A stretch of 64,000 nucleotides of DNA, taken from the NCBI GenBank assembly GCA_035949055.1, contig DASZIO010000050.1, positions 62,001 to 126,000 of the forward strand, given 5' to 3'. The notes under the pieces were generated by a model, which was not told where the DNA came from, did not search any database, and was given only the letters and a program-made list of their open reading frames with translations. The stretch is from Bog-756 sp035949055 (lineage in GTDB: Bacteria > Actinomycetota > Acidimicrobiia > Acidimicrobiales > RAAP-2). The position numbers and the translations under genes were made by a program. Shown piece after piece: positions 44,296 to 53,658 of the stretch (the first letter of the stretch is position 1; each line of letters opens with the position of its first letter).

Positions 44296-45975
44296 GTGGA
44301 CGGCGCGGGCGGGATGCCGGATCGCCGCACCGGGACCGCCACGTTGGCGTCGGAACAGACAGCCACAACATCAGGGTCTCCAATCGCCGTCGACGCGGCC
44401 GCCCCGGCGCGGGAGATTCACCAATCCGGCGAATCGCCCCCGGACACCGAATCCGCCCTGGCCCCCGCGAAGGACGCGCCGCGAACCGTCCGACGGGACC
44501 GCCGTCAACGGACCCGCCAGCGCTACCTGCGATCCTTGCTCGTCGTGCTGGCCGTGGTGATCCTGGCTGCCGCCGGTTGGGAGTCGGCGCGTCGGATCAA
44601 CCAGCCACTGGCGAGCCCCGCGGTGGAGGCCGCATTGCCGGTCTCGCTGGTCGTGGCCGGCGGCCCGCCGTCGTTGGCCTGGCCGAGCCGTGGTCAGGGC
44701 GCGATCTCGATTCCCGCCCTCGGTTATGCGGCGCAGTCGGGGCCCGAGTCGCCGGTGCCGGTCGCCTCTCTGACCAAGATGACCAACGCGCTCGTCATCC
44801 TCCACGACCACCCGGTGCCCGCCCACTCCGATGGCGCGACGGTCACCATCACCGCCGGCGACATCGGCGAGTACGACACCGAGTTGCACAATGACCAGTC
44901 CACCGTGCCGATCCAGCTGGGGGAGACCCTGACCGAGCGACAGATGCTCGAAGCGCTGCTGACACAGTCGGCCAATGACATCGCCTACGCGCTGGCGGTC
45001 TGGGACGCCGGCAGCGAAGGAGCGTTCGTAGCCAAGATGAATGCCATGGCCGCCTCGCTCGGCGCCAACTCCAGCCACTATGTCGATGCCAGCGGTGTCG
45101 CCCCCGGCTCCGTCTCCACCGCCGCCGATTGTGTGCGGATCGCGGCGGCCGGCATGGCCGACCCCACTTTCGCCGCGGTCGTGGGTATGGCGACTGTCAC
45201 GCTGCCGCTGACGGGCGTGGTCCACAATGTCGTGAGCGAGGTGGGGTCGAACGGGGTGGTCGGTGTGAAGTCCGGTTACACCTCAACCGCCGGAGGCTGC
45301 ATGGTGTTGGCCGCCGACCGGGTGGTGGACGGCCGAACGGTCATCGTGCTGGCCGCGGTGCTGAGCCAGCCCGTTCCGCCGCCGACCGTTCCGACGACCA
45401 CCACGACGACCACCACGACGTCACCCACCACCACGACGACGACGGCGCCTGCGGCCGCCACGCCCGCACCGACGCCCGGCGCGGCGCCTTCCAGCAGTGG
45501 GCCACCTCCCACCGCGCCACCCCCCACCGTGCCACCACCCACTGCCCCGCCCGCCAGCTCGCCGGCCACCTCGGCCGCCCCTACGACCACCATCCCCCCT
45601 GACGACCTTCCGGTACCGGATCCGTTCCGCTTCACCCGTCCCGTGGTGGAGGTCCTGCTGTCCTCGGCCGAGGCCGGCGTGGCCCGGCTACCGCTGACCC
45701 GTCCCGGGCAGCCGGCCGGGACGGTGACCGCCAGCTGGGGCGGCCGGGCGCACCAGGTCCCCGTCGTCGCCTCCGGTGACGCCTGGCTGCTGGGTTGGCC
45801 CGGTCAGCGGGCCATCTCGGAGACAAGCATCCAACCGGTGGCCGCCGGCGGCCCGGGAGGAACGCAGGTGGGGACGGCCACGTACCGTCTCGGAGGACAG
45901 GTCGTGTCGGTCACGCTGCGGCTGTCGTCCACGGTCCCCGAGCCCTCTTGGTGGTGGCGACTCGTGCACGGCTGA
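44296..45975 (+). CDS. Membrane-anchored D-alanyl-D-alanine carboxypeptidase (S11)
   Basis: A 559-residue penicillin-binding protein that trims pentapeptide stems. A cytoplasmic N-terminus is followed by one helix near residues 77-93 (SLLVVLAVVILAAAGW). The S11 domain has SLTK (active-site Ser, Lys), SAN and KSG (in VGVKSGYTS). A Thr/Pro/Ala-rich linker of about 75 residues (TTTTTTTTTSPTTTTTT) leads to a C-terminal beta-domain of about 115 residues. The linker is probably outside the membrane and able to cross the wall. The GTG at 44296 follows AGGGAG. Confidence 0.9.
   Translation: MDGAGGMPDRRTGTATLASEQTATTSGSPIAVDAAAPAREIHQSGESPPDTESALAPAKDAPRTVRRDRRQRTRQRYLRSLLVVLAVVILAAAGWESARRINQPLASPAVEAALPVSLVVAGGPPSLAWPSRGQGAISIPALGYAAQSGPESPVPVASLTKMTNALVILHDHPVPAHSDGATVTITAGDIGEYDTELHNDQSTVPIQLGETLTERQMLEALLTQSANDIAYALAVWDAGSEGAFVAKMNAMAASLGANSSHYVDASGVAPGSVSTAADCVRIAAAGMADPTFAAVVGMATVTLPLTGVVHNVVSEVGSNGVVGVKSGYTSTAGGCMVLAADRVVDGRTVIVLAAVLSQPVPPPTVPTTTTTTTTTSPTTTTTTAPAAATPAPTPGAAPSSSGPPPTAPPPTVPPPTAPPASSPATSAAPTTTIPPDDLPVPDPFRFTRPVVEVLLSSAEAGVARLPLTRPGQPAGTVTASWGGRAHQVPVVASGDAWLLGWPGQRAISETSIQPVAAGGPGGTQVGTATYRLGGQVVSVTLRLSSTVPEPSWWWRLVHG
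45393..45605 (+). repeat. Low-complexity Thr/Pro codon repeats in the carboxypeptidase linker
   Basis: ACC/ACG threonine codons in short runs, then proline-rich CCACCG-type codons, encode a flexible extracellular linker. The DNA is prone to length change by slippage. Confidence 0.7.
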
Positions 45976-46001
45976 TCTCGTCCGACCTGCCCGTTGACGA
46001 G

Positions 46002-46007
46002 TACCGT
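46002..46007 (+). promoter_or_regulatory. Leaderless -10 element for thrB
   Basis: TACCGT, six bases, then GTG at 46014. It fixes the thrB start. Confidence 0.5.
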
Positions 46008-46013
46008 GTCGGT

Positions 46014-46901
46014 GTGCGCGCGCGAGCCCCAGCATCGGCGGCCAACCTGGGACCAGGCTTCGACACGCTCGCTCTGGCACTCGACCGGTACGTCGAGGTG
46101 GAGGTGGAGAAGGCCTCGCGACTGGTGGTGAGGTCGGAGGGTGAAGGCGCGGGCATGTCCGACGACCCCTCGCACCTGGCGGCCCGGGTGGCCATAGACG
46201 TGGCGGGCACCGACCGACTGGCCATCACGGTCCGGTCGAAGATCCCGATCGCCCGCGGGCTGGGCTCCTCGGCGGCGCTGGCGGTTGCGGCGGCGGCGGC
46301 GGCGGGCGCCCGCGACCCGTTGGCCGTGGCCGCGCACATGGACGGACACCCCGACAACGCCGCCGCATCGGTGGTCGGGGGGCTGGTGGCGGCGGCCAGG
46401 GTGAAGGGCGGGGTCCGAGCGGTTCGCCTGGCGCTCGACGTGTCGCTGGCCTTCGTGGTCATCGTGCCCGACGTCACGCTTTCCACCGCTCGGGCCCGCC
46501 ATGCCCTGCCGAGCCAGGTCAGCCGCGAGAGCGCGGCGTTCAACCTGTCCCGCCTGGCGCTGCTCGTCGCCGGCCTGGCCGACAGCCGGGTGTTGATCGG
46601 CGAGGCGACCGAGGACCGGCTGCACCAGGACTACCGCAGCCCGCTCTTCCCACCGGCGCCGAAGCTCCTGGCGGCGATGATGGCGGGGGGAGCTCTGGCC
46701 ACGTGCTGGTCAGGTGCCGGGCCGTCCCTCCTCGGGATCTCCCGCGGTACCGATGTCCAAAAGGTGCAGGCCGCAGCGGCTGCCGCCCTGGAAGAGGCCG
46801 AGGTTCCCGGTGAGGTTCTGGTGCTCCATCCGGATATGCACGGGCTGATCGTCGATCGGGTCGACTCCCCGGAGGTCTACGACTTCAACGCCGACAGTTG
46901 A
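46014..46901 (+). CDS. thrB: Homoserine kinase
   Basis: A 295-residue GHMP kinase that phosphorylates homoserine for threonine synthesis. It begins RARAPASAANLGPGFDTLALAL and has the ATP loop PIARGLGSSAALAVAA, plus HPDNAAASVVGGL and WSGAGPSLLGI. It is shared by all GHMP kinases, but the N-terminus and length match ThrB. hom and thrC are not in the window. GTG start at 46014, chosen because TACCGT lies six bases upstream; the longer open frame overlaps the preceding gene. Confidence 0.92.
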   Translation: MRARAPASAANLGPGFDTLALALDRYVEVEVEKASRLVVRSEGEGAGMSDDPSHLAARVAIDVAGTDRLAITVRSKIPIARGLGSSAALAVAAAAAAGARDPLAVAAHMDGHPDNAAASVVGGLVAAARVKGGVRAVRLALDVSLAFVVIVPDVTLSTARARHALPSQVSRESAAFNLSRLALLVAGLADSRVLIGEATEDRLHQDYRSPLFPPAPKLLAAMMAGGALATCWSGAGPSLLGISRGTDVQKVQAAAAAALEEAEVPGEVLVLHPDMHGLIVDRVDSPEVYDFNADS

Positions 46902-46942
46902 GCGCGGCCGCGGCGCCGAGCCCGGTGATGGCGCCGTCGCCG

Positions 46943-46948
46943 TATCCT
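46943..46948 (+). promoter_or_regulatory. Leaderless -10 element for the miaB-miaA-dapF-hflX-dapC operon
   Basis: TATCCT, eight bases, then GTG at 46957. The alternative GTG at 46951 is only two bases from the hexamer and would be too close. Confidence 0.5.
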
Positions 46949-46956
46949 GGGTGTTC

Positions 46957-48399
46957 GTGAACACCTCCGAGTCGCCACCGCTCTCAGATTCCGTCGGCGC
47001 GCCCCGGAGCTTCCACATCCGAACGTTCGGGTGTCAGATGAACGAGCACGACTCCGAGCGGTTGGCCGGCGCACTGATGGCGGATGGCCTCGTGCCTTCG
47101 CCCGACCTCGAGTCGGCCGACGTCGTCGTGTTCAACACCTGCTGCATCAGGGAGAACGCCGACAACAAGTTCTACGGTCACCTGGGCAACCTCAAGGCAC
47201 TACGCGAGCGGCGGCCCGGCATGCAGATCGCGGTTGGCGGATGCCTGGCGCAGATGGAGCCGGAGCGCATCCGGCAGAGGGCCCCCCACGTGGACGTGGT
47301 CTTCGGCACCCACAATCTCGGCCGCGCTCCGGCTCTGCTTCGGCAGGCGGAGAGCCGCGGCCCCGTGGTCGAGCTGGACGATGCTCCGCGTTCCGAAGCA
47401 GGGCCCGAGGACGGGTACCAGGCGTCTGCGCTGGCCGCGGCGCGCGACCAACCCTTCGCCGCCTGGGTGACCATCCAGACCGGATGCGACAATTCATGTG
47501 CCTTCTGCATCGTGCCCTCGGTGCGGGGGCGGGAGTCGTCGCGGCGGTTCGACGACCTGGTCACCGAGGTCCAGGTCCTGGCCGGGCGGGGCGTCACCGA
47601 GGTGACCCTCCTCGGTCAGAACGTCAACTCCTACGGTCGCGACCTGACGCGGCGGCGGCCCTTGTTCGCCGAATTGCTGCGGGCCGTCGGGCATGTGGCC
47701 GGCATCCGCCGGGTGCGATTCACCAGCCCGCACCCGAAGGACCTCCGGCCCGAGACGATCGCGGCCATGGCCGAGACCGACCAGGTCTGCAACCATCTCC
47801 ATTTGCCACTCCAGTCGGGGAGCAATGCGGTCCTCGCCGCCATGAGGCGCGGCTACACCGCAGAGCGGTACCTGGCCCGCCTGGAGGACGCCCGGCGGGC
47901 CATTCCCGATCTGGCGGTCACGACCGACCTCATCGTGGGCTTCCCGGGGGAGACCGAGGAGGACTTCACCCGCACGCTCGAGGTGGCCGCCGAGGCTTCC
48001 TACGACAGCGCATACACCTTCATCTTCTCACCCCGGCCGGGAACCCGGGCCGCCTCCATGACCGATAGTTTCGTGCCCGCCCAGGTGATCGCCGACCGGT
48101 TCGAACGGCTCCGCCGGGTGGTCGAGCGATCAGCCTTGGTCCTGCACCGGGCCCGCGTCGGCCGGGTCGAGGGCGTGGTGGTCGAGGGTCCTTCGAAGCG
48201 GGATCGATCGGTCGTCACCGGACGGACGACCCAGAACAAACTGGTCCATTTCCGGCCGGTCGCGGGCAGTGTGCTGCCAGCCGGCGCGTATGCCGACCTC
48301 CGGATCACCGACGCCGCGCCCCACCATCTGAGCGGCGAGTTGCTGGCGGTCACCGCGCCCCCCTCCCATCGGGTGCGCATTCCGGTCGCGGCCGGCTGA
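46957..48399 (+). CDS. miaB: tRNA-2-methylthio-N6-dimethylallyladenosine synthase
   Basis: A 480-residue radical-SAM methylthiotransferase acting on A37 of tRNAs reading UNN codons, after MiaA. Three N-terminal iron-sulfur cysteines lie in TFGCQMNEHDS, NTCCIREN and VGGCLAQ; the radical-SAM motif is CDNSCAFC near residue 180. A C-terminal TRAM segment (GRTTQNKLVHF) binds tRNA. Start GTG 46957. miaA follows within 2 nt. Confidence 0.96.
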   Translation: MNTSESPPLSDSVGAPRSFHIRTFGCQMNEHDSERLAGALMADGLVPSPDLESADVVVFNTCCIRENADNKFYGHLGNLKALRERRPGMQIAVGGCLAQMEPERIRQRAPHVDVVFGTHNLGRAPALLRQAESRGPVVELDDAPRSEAGPEDGYQASALAAARDQPFAAWVTIQTGCDNSCAFCIVPSVRGRESSRRFDDLVTEVQVLAGRGVTEVTLLGQNVNSYGRDLTRRRPLFAELLRAVGHVAGIRRVRFTSPHPKDLRPETIAAMAETDQVCNHLHLPLQSGSNAVLAAMRRGYTAERYLARLEDARRAIPDLAVTTDLIVGFPGETEEDFTRTLEVAAEASYDSAYTFIFSPRPGTRAASMTDSFVPAQVIADRFERLRRVVERSALVLHRARVGRVEGVVVEGPSKRDRSVVTGRTTQNKLVHFRPVAGSVLPAGAYADLRITDAAPHHLSGELLAVTAPPSHRVRIPVAAG

Positions 48400-48401
48400 G
48401 C

Positions 48402-49457
48402 ATGGTCGGCATCGTGACCACCCGCCCCCCCCGTGGGGTCTCAACGGTGCACGAGCCGGTCGTCGCGCTGGTCGGTCCCACCGCGTCGGGCAAGTCACGG
48501 ATCGCCATCGAGGTTGCCCGGGCCTCGCGCGGCGGACCAACGCCCGTCGAACTGGTCTCGGTCGACTCGATGGCCGTCTACCGGGGCATGGACGTCGGGA
48601 CGGCCAAACCGCCTCGAGAGATCCGGGCCGAGATCGCCGTTCACCTGGTGGACCTGGTCGATCCGGACCAGGAATTCACCGTGCAGCAGTTTCAAGCCGA
48701 GGCCGGCCGGGCTCTCAGAGCCATCTCGGCCCGTCGTCATGGCGCACTGCTCGTCGGGGGGACCGGGCTGTACCTGCGGTCGGTGGTCGACCGCCTCACG
48801 TTCCCGGGTCGCTATCCGGCGGTGGCCGCGGAACTGGCGGCATCGGTGGAGGCGGCCGGTCCCGCGGGGAGCTGGGAGCAGCACGTCGTCCTGAGCGCCC
48901 TCCATGACCGCCTCACCCGTTTGGACCCGGTGGCGGCCCGGCGCGTCGCACCCTCCAACACTCGGCGCCTGTTGCGCGCCCTCGAGGTGACGGTCGGCTC
49001 AGGACGCCCGTTCTCCTCGTTCGGTCCGGGGCTCGAGCGCTACCCGCCGACCCCGGTAACGATGATCGGGCTCCGTTCCGATCCGGTCGTGCTGGACCGC
49101 CGGATCGCGGAACGGCTCGACCGGATGATGGCAGATGGCCTGCTCGACGAGGTCGAGGCGCTGGTAGCCAGGCCGGGAGGACTGTCGCGCACGGCCCGTC
49201 AAGCGCTCGGCTACCGCGAGCTGCTCGCTCACCTCGACGGTGGCCCCTCCCTCGAGGAGGCGGTGGGCCTGGCCGTCCAGCGGACCCAGGCCCTCGCCCG
49301 GCGGCAGATGGCCTGGTTCCGGCGCGATCCCCGTATCCTGTGGCTGGACGCTGACGACGAGCCGCCGGGTTGCATCCTGGCCCGCCTGGCCGGTAGAGGC
49401 CCCGACAACGGGTCGGTAGGAAACTGGACCGAAGACTATGTGCCCAGCCATGGCTGA
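48402..49457 (+). CDS. miaA: tRNA dimethylallyltransferase
   Basis: A 351-residue enzyme that transfers dimethylallyl to A37, giving i6A. The P-loop is GPTASGKS near residue 25; SVDSMAVYRGMDVGTAKP and LVGGTGLYLRSVVDRL are family signatures. The last 20 residues look variable. ATG at 48402 is 2 nt after the miaB stop; a GTG at 48447 just before the P-loop is possible. It overlaps the start of dapF. Confidence 0.95.
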   Translation: MVGIVTTRPPRGVSTVHEPVVALVGPTASGKSRIAIEVARASRGGPTPVELVSVDSMAVYRGMDVGTAKPPREIRAEIAVHLVDLVDPDQEFTVQQFQAEAGRALRAISARRHGALLVGGTGLYLRSVVDRLTFPGRYPAVAAELAASVEAAGPAGSWEQHVVLSALHDRLTRLDPVAARRVAPSNTRRLLRALEVTVGSGRPFSSFGPGLERYPPTPVTMIGLRSDPVVLDRRIAERLDRMMADGLLDEVEALVARPGGLSRTARQALGYRELLAHLDGGPSLEEAVGLAVQRTQALARRQMAWFRRDPRILWLDADDEPPGCILARLAGRGPDNGSVGNWTEDYVPSHG

Positions 49458-50280
49458 CCGCCCCCGCCTCCGCCTCACCAAGCATCACGGGGCGGGCAAC
49501 GACTTCCTGGTCCTGTTGGACCGTGAGGACGAGCTCGGCCTCGACGCGGCCGCGGCGCGGGCCCTGTGTCACCGCCGACTCGGGGTCGGTGCCGACGGTG
49601 TGATCCGGGTCCTGGCCGGGATGGGGGGCGCGGACCTAGCCATGGAGCTCCGCAACGCCGATGGCGGTCTGGCCGAGATGAGCGGGAACGGCCTCCGGTG
49701 CCTGGCCCAGGCCGCGGTGGAATCGGGCTTGGTGGCGCCGCCCACCTTCAGCGTGTGGACGCCGGCCGGCGTACGAGTGGTCGACTACCGGCCCGGGGAG
49801 CTACCGGGCTCGGCCACGGCCTCGGTCGACATGGGTACCGCTGTCCTCGGGCCTGATCAGCCCCAGCAGTTCGACGGGCGCAAGGCCCGGCAGGTCGACA
49901 TGGGCAACCCCCATCTAGTGCTGCTCGGTCCGGACCCGGACAACGTGGACGTGGCCGAGCTGGGGCCCCGGCTCCAGGAGGTCCAGCCCGGCGGGATCAA
50001 CGTCGAGTTCATCTCGCTCGGCCCGGGCACCGGCTCGATCAACCTCCGGGTGTGGGAACGGGGTGTGGGAGAGACCCAGGCCTGCGGCACCGGCAGCGCG
50101 GCCGCCGCGGTGGCGGCCCGCAGCTGGGGGCTGGTCGGCGAGGAGATCGACGTGCACAATCCGGGCGGCACCCTCCGGGTGAGCCTCGACGGCAACCGCA
50201 TACTTCTGAGTGGGCCGGTGCGCAAGGTGGCGGCGCTGAAGGTGGACATGGCCGGCCTCCTCGACGCGGCGAGGTCATGA
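49450..50280 (+). CDS. dapF: Diaminopimelate epimerase
   Basis: A 276-residue PLP-independent epimerase converting LL- to meso-diaminopimelate for lysine and peptidoglycan. The two catalytic cysteines lie in MSGNGLRCLAQ and ETQACGTGSAA. TKHHGAGNDFLVL is the typical N-terminus. The ATG at 49450 is preferred (MADRPRLRLTK); ATG at 49438 is in frame. It overlaps miaA by 8 nt and hflX by 4 nt. Confidence 0.96.
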   Translation: MADRPRLRLTKHHGAGNDFLVLLDREDELGLDAAAARALCHRRLGVGADGVIRVLAGMGGADLAMELRNADGGLAEMSGNGLRCLAQAAVESGLVAPPTFSVWTPAGVRVVDYRPGELPGSATASVDMGTAVLGPDQPQQFDGRKARQVDMGNPHLVLLGPDPDNVDVAELGPRLQEVQPGGINVEFISLGPGTGSINLRVWERGVGETQACGTGSAAAAVAARSWGLVGEEIDVHNPGGTLRVSLDGNRILLSGPVRKVAALKVDMAGLLDAARS

Positions 50281-51581
50281 CGGCCGACAACTCCGCATTC
50301 ACCGACACACTGATCTCCCGGTCGGTCCGGGAGCGCATCGTGCTGGTCGGCGTGGTGCTGCCCCGCTGTACCCGGTCCGAGGCCGAATCCGCCCTGGACG
50401 AATTGGCTCTGCTGGTGGACACAGCCGGTGCCGACGTGGTCGAACGCGTCCTGCAACGACGGGCCGCGCCGGACGCGGCCACCTACCTCGGCCGAGGCCG
50501 GGCAGAGGAACTGGCCTCGCTCTGCCGATCGGTCGATGCCGACACGGTCGTGTTCGACGACGACCTCTCGCCCGCCCAGCAGCGAAACCTCGAGGCCATC
50601 CTGGGCCGCACGGCCATCGACCGCACCGCGGTCATCCTCGACATCTTCGCCCAGAACGCCCGGAGCCCCGAAGGACGGGCCCAGGTCGAGCTGGCCCTGT
50701 TGCGGTATCGCCTGCCCCGCCTGGCCGGTCGGGGCAGATCCTTCAGCCAGCAGGCGGGCGGCATCGGTACCCGTGGCCCGGGGGAGACCAAGCTCGAGGT
50801 CGACCGCCGCCGCCTGGTCCGGCGCATGAGCCGGCTCGAAGGCGACCTCCGCCAACTCGAACGCACCCGGCGCACGCAGCGGCGCGGGCGGGCGCGCTCG
50901 CGGCACCGAGCCGTCTCCCTGGTCGGCTACACCAACGCCGGCAAGTCGACCTTGCTCAACCGGCTGTGCGGGGCCGACGCCATGGTCGAGAACCGGCTGT
51001 TCTCAACCCTCGACCCCCGCACCCGCCAGCTCCCCCTGCCGGGTGGGGAAACGGTGCTCCTCACCGACACCGTGGGTTTCGTGCGCAAGCTGCCCCACCA
51101 GGTGGTCGAGGCCTTCCACTCCACACTGGAAGAGATCGGCCAGTCGGACCTCCTCCTCCACGTCGTGGACGGGACCGCGTCCGACCTCGAGGGCCAAGTG
51201 GACGCGGTACGGACCGTGCTGGCCGAAATCGGGGCCGACCGGCTACCCGAGCTCATGGTGGTCAACAAGGCCGACGCTCGGCCTCCCGATGGCGTCTCCG
51301 AGCAGGCCGAACGGCTGTTAGCCGCCCACGAGGGATCCCTCATGGTGTCGGCTCGCACCGGGGAGGGCCTCGATCGGTTGCAGACGGCCATGGGCGACCG
51401 CCTCCGGGTCGGGGACCGGGTGGTCGAGCTGATCGTGCCCTGGTCCCGCGGTGACGTGCTCGCCGCTGTACACCGCGAGGGTGAGATCGTCGGAGAGGTG
51501 GCGGGGGAGCTGTCGGCTCGGATCCAGGTGGTGCTCGATGAAGCGGGAACGTGGCGCTTCGCGGAGTTCCTCACCTCATGA
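50277..51581 (+). CDS. hflX: GTPase HflX
   Basis: A 434-residue ribosome-associated GTPase that splits stalled ribosomes. The N-terminal HflX domain (LGRGRAEELASL, DDLSPAQQRNLE) is followed by a coiled region (RRMSRLEGDLRQLERTRR) and the G domain with G1 GYTNAGKST, G3 DTVGFV and G4 NKAD. GIGTRGPGETKLE is the family signature. The ATG overlaps the dapF stop (ATGA), and its own stop overlaps dapC the same way. Confidence 0.96.
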   Translation: MTADNSAFTDTLISRSVRERIVLVGVVLPRCTRSEAESALDELALLVDTAGADVVERVLQRRAAPDAATYLGRGRAEELASLCRSVDADTVVFDDDLSPAQQRNLEAILGRTAIDRTAVILDIFAQNARSPEGRAQVELALLRYRLPRLAGRGRSFSQQAGGIGTRGPGETKLEVDRRRLVRRMSRLEGDLRQLERTRRTQRRGRARSRHRAVSLVGYTNAGKSTLLNRLCGADAMVENRLFSTLDPRTRQLPLPGGETVLLTDTVGFVRKLPHQVVEAFHSTLEEIGQSDLLLHVVDGTASDLEGQVDAVRTVLAEIGADRLPELMVVNKADARPPDGVSEQAERLLAAHEGSLMVSARTGEGLDRLQTAMGDRLRVGDRVVELIVPWSRGDVLAAVHREGEIVGEVAGELSARIQVVLDEAGTWRFAEFLTS

Positions 51582-52789
51582 CGGAACACCCCGACCGGGC
51601 GTCCTCGGTGGGGGCACCCGACGGCGTCGGGTTCAGCCCGCCGCCCTACCCATACGACCGCCTGGCCGCGCTGCAGGCTCGCGCCGAAGGGCGATTCGGG
51701 CCCGAGGCGGGGAGCGTCGACCGGTCTGGGATCGTGGACTGTTCGGTCGGCACCCCATGCGATCCGCCCCCGCCCCTGGTGCTCGAAGCCATGGCCGGCT
51801 CCGGCACCGAACGGGGGTATCCGCCGTCGGCGGGGTCGGCCGCTTACCGGCAGGCCGCGGCGGCCTGGCTGGCCCGCCGGTTCGGCGTCTCGATCGATCC
51901 CCAAAGGGAACTGGCCGCATGCGTGGGAACAAAGGAGTTCGTGGCGTCCACCGCCCAGTACCTTCGCTTGCGCACTCCAGCGAGGGACACGGTCCTGTAT
52001 CCGGCTGTCTCCTATCCGACCTACGCCATGGGAGCCCGGCTCGGCGGGTGCCGCGCCGTGCCGGTCAGAGAGCTCCGAGGCGGCGGTCCCGACCTGGCCT
52101 CGATCTCGCCGGCCGACCGCGATCGGGCTCTGGTGGTGTGGATCAACTCCCCGTCCAACCCGACCGGCAGGCTGGCCGACATGAGGACGGTGGCCGGGTG
52201 GGGCACGGCCCACGGCATCCCCGTGTTCTCCGACGAGTGTTACGCCGAGTTCACCTGGGACGGTCCGCCCGAAACGGTTCTCGCCGGCGGGACCCGCGGG
52301 GTCGTTGCCGTGCATTCGCTGTCGAAGCGCTCGAATCTGGCCGGCGCCCGCGCCGGGTTCTTCGCCGGAGACCCCGAGCTGGTCGGGTACCTGCTCGAAG
52401 TGAGGCGGCACGCGGGCCTCATGGTGCCCGGCCCGGTGCAAGCGGGTGCCGTCGCCGCCTTCTCGGACGACGCCCACGTAGCGGAACAACGGCACCGCTA
52501 TCGGGACCGGCTGGCCTTCATGCGCGAGGTCCTCGGCGGCATCGGGCTACCCGCGCCGATGCCGGCCGGGGGCTTCTATCTCTGGATTCCGGTGCCCCCC
52601 ACCATGGAGGAAGGGAGCTGGGAGCTAGCCGAGCACCTGGCCCTCACGGCCGGGTTGTTGGTGAGTCCTGGTGACCTGTACGGGCCGGAGGGTGCGGGAT
52701 TCGTCCGACTGGCCGTGGTGCAACCCATGGAACGCCTGGCCGTGGTGGAGGCGCGGCTTGCCGGCCGGGCGTCGGTGCTCGCCCGCTGA
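51578..52789 (+). CDS. dapC: Succinyldiaminopimelate transaminase
   Basis: A 403-residue class I/II PLP aminotransferase. The Schiff-base lysine is in SLSKRSNLAGARAG; NSPSNPTG and SDECYAEF are typical. It converts N-succinyl-2-amino-6-oxopimelate to succinyl-DAP. The call as DapC rather than another transaminase rests on the neighbours dapF, dapD and dapE and on the DapC-like SVGTPCDPPP start. ATGA overlap with hflX. Confidence 0.88.
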   Translation: MTEHPDRASSVGAPDGVGFSPPPYPYDRLAALQARAEGRFGPEAGSVDRSGIVDCSVGTPCDPPPPLVLEAMAGSGTERGYPPSAGSAAYRQAAAAWLARRFGVSIDPQRELAACVGTKEFVASTAQYLRLRTPARDTVLYPAVSYPTYAMGARLGGCRAVPVRELRGGGPDLASISPADRDRALVVWINSPSNPTGRLADMRTVAGWGTAHGIPVFSDECYAEFTWDGPPETVLAGGTRGVVAVHSLSKRSNLAGARAGFFAGDPELVGYLLEVRRHAGLMVPGPVQAGAVAAFSDDAHVAEQRHRYRDRLAFMREVLGGIGLPAPMPAGGFYLWIPVPPTMEEGSWELAEHLALTAGLLVSPGDLYGPEGAGFVRLAVVQPMERLAVVEARLAGRASVLAR

Positions 52790-52817
52790 GCAGGGCCGGG
52801 ACATACGGGGCCAGGGC

Positions 52818-52823
52818 TAACGT
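52818..52823 (+). promoter_or_regulatory. Leaderless -10 element for dapD-dapE
   Basis: TAACGT, seven bases, then ATG at 52831. The same hexamer and spacing are used before the TetR gene at 36679. Confidence 0.55.
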
Positions 52824-52830
52824 TTCGCCA

Positions 52831-53658
52831 ATGCCAGACCTCCAGGTGCAGATCGAAGCACTGTCGCAGCGCGCCCACGAGCTCGGACCGGCCGATACCG
52901 ATGCCTTGGCCACGGTCTCCGCCGCCATCGACCTGCTCGACTGCGGTCGTGCCCGGGTGGCGGAAATCGATCCGGAGACCGACGAGGTGATCGTGCACCG
53001 GTGGCTCAAGGAGGCGATCCTGCTGCTGTTCCGCCTGCGCGCCATGGAGACGGTGGAGGTCGGCCCCTTCGAGTTCGCCGACAAGCTCCCGCTGAAGCAC
53101 GACTACGGCCCGTCGGGGGTCCGGGTGGTGCCGGGGGCGTCGGCCCGGTGGGGGTCGTACCTGGGCGAGGGGGTCATCTGCATGCCGAGCTACGTGAACA
53201 TCGGGGCCCGGGTCGGGGCAGGCACCATGGTCGACACCTGGGCCACCGTGGGCTCGTGCGCGCAGATCGGTGAGCGGGTCCATCTCTCGGGCGGGGTGGG
53301 CATCGGCGGCGTCCTCGAACCGGCCCAGGCTGCGCCGGTGATCATCGAGGACGACGTCATGGTGGGCAGTCGCTGCATGATCACCCAAGGGGCGCGGGTG
53401 GGTCGGGGCTCGGTCGTCGGCGAGGGCACCATCTTGAACCCGTCGATACCGGTGATCGACGGTGAGTCCGGCGAGGAACTGAGCCGGGGACACATCCCGC
53501 CGTGGTGTGTCGCCGTGCAGGCGTCCAGGCGCCGGGACTATCCCGGGGGGGAGTTCTACCTGCCGTGCGTACTGGTGATCAGACGGCTGACCGAGGGGCA
53601 GCGCCACGACAAGGCCGAGTTGAACGACATCCTCCGCCAGCACGGGGTCTCGGCGTGA
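52831..53658 (+). CDS. dapD: 2,3,4,5-tetrahydropyridine-2,6-dicarboxylate N-succinyltransferase
   Basis: A 275-residue trimeric left-handed beta-helix enzyme that uses succinyl-CoA. Hexapeptide repeats run through MPSYVNIGARVGAGTMVDTW to GRGSVVGEGTIL, with GVGIGGVLEP conserved in DapD. Its presence shows the succinylase branch, as opposed to the DAP dehydrogenase route. It overlaps dapE by 4 nt. Confidence 0.94.
   Translation: MPDLQVQIEALSQRAHELGPADTDALATVSAAIDLLDCGRARVAEIDPETDEVIVHRWLKEAILLLFRLRAMETVEVGPFEFADKLPLKHDYGPSGVRVVPGASARWGSYLGEGVICMPSYVNIGARVGAGTMVDTWATVGSCAQIGERVHLSGGVGIGGVLEPAQAAPVIIEDDVMVGSRCMITQGARVGRGSVVGEGTILNPSIPVIDGESGEELSRGHIPPWCVAVQASRRRDYPGGEFYLPCVLVIRRLTEGQRHDKAELNDILRQHGVSA

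Noticed and set aside
40688..44383. A 1231-codon open frame on the minus strand.
   Set aside because: It is antisense to the well-supported rnj and ftsK genes, shows no recognisable domain, and long antisense frames are common in very GC-rich DNA.
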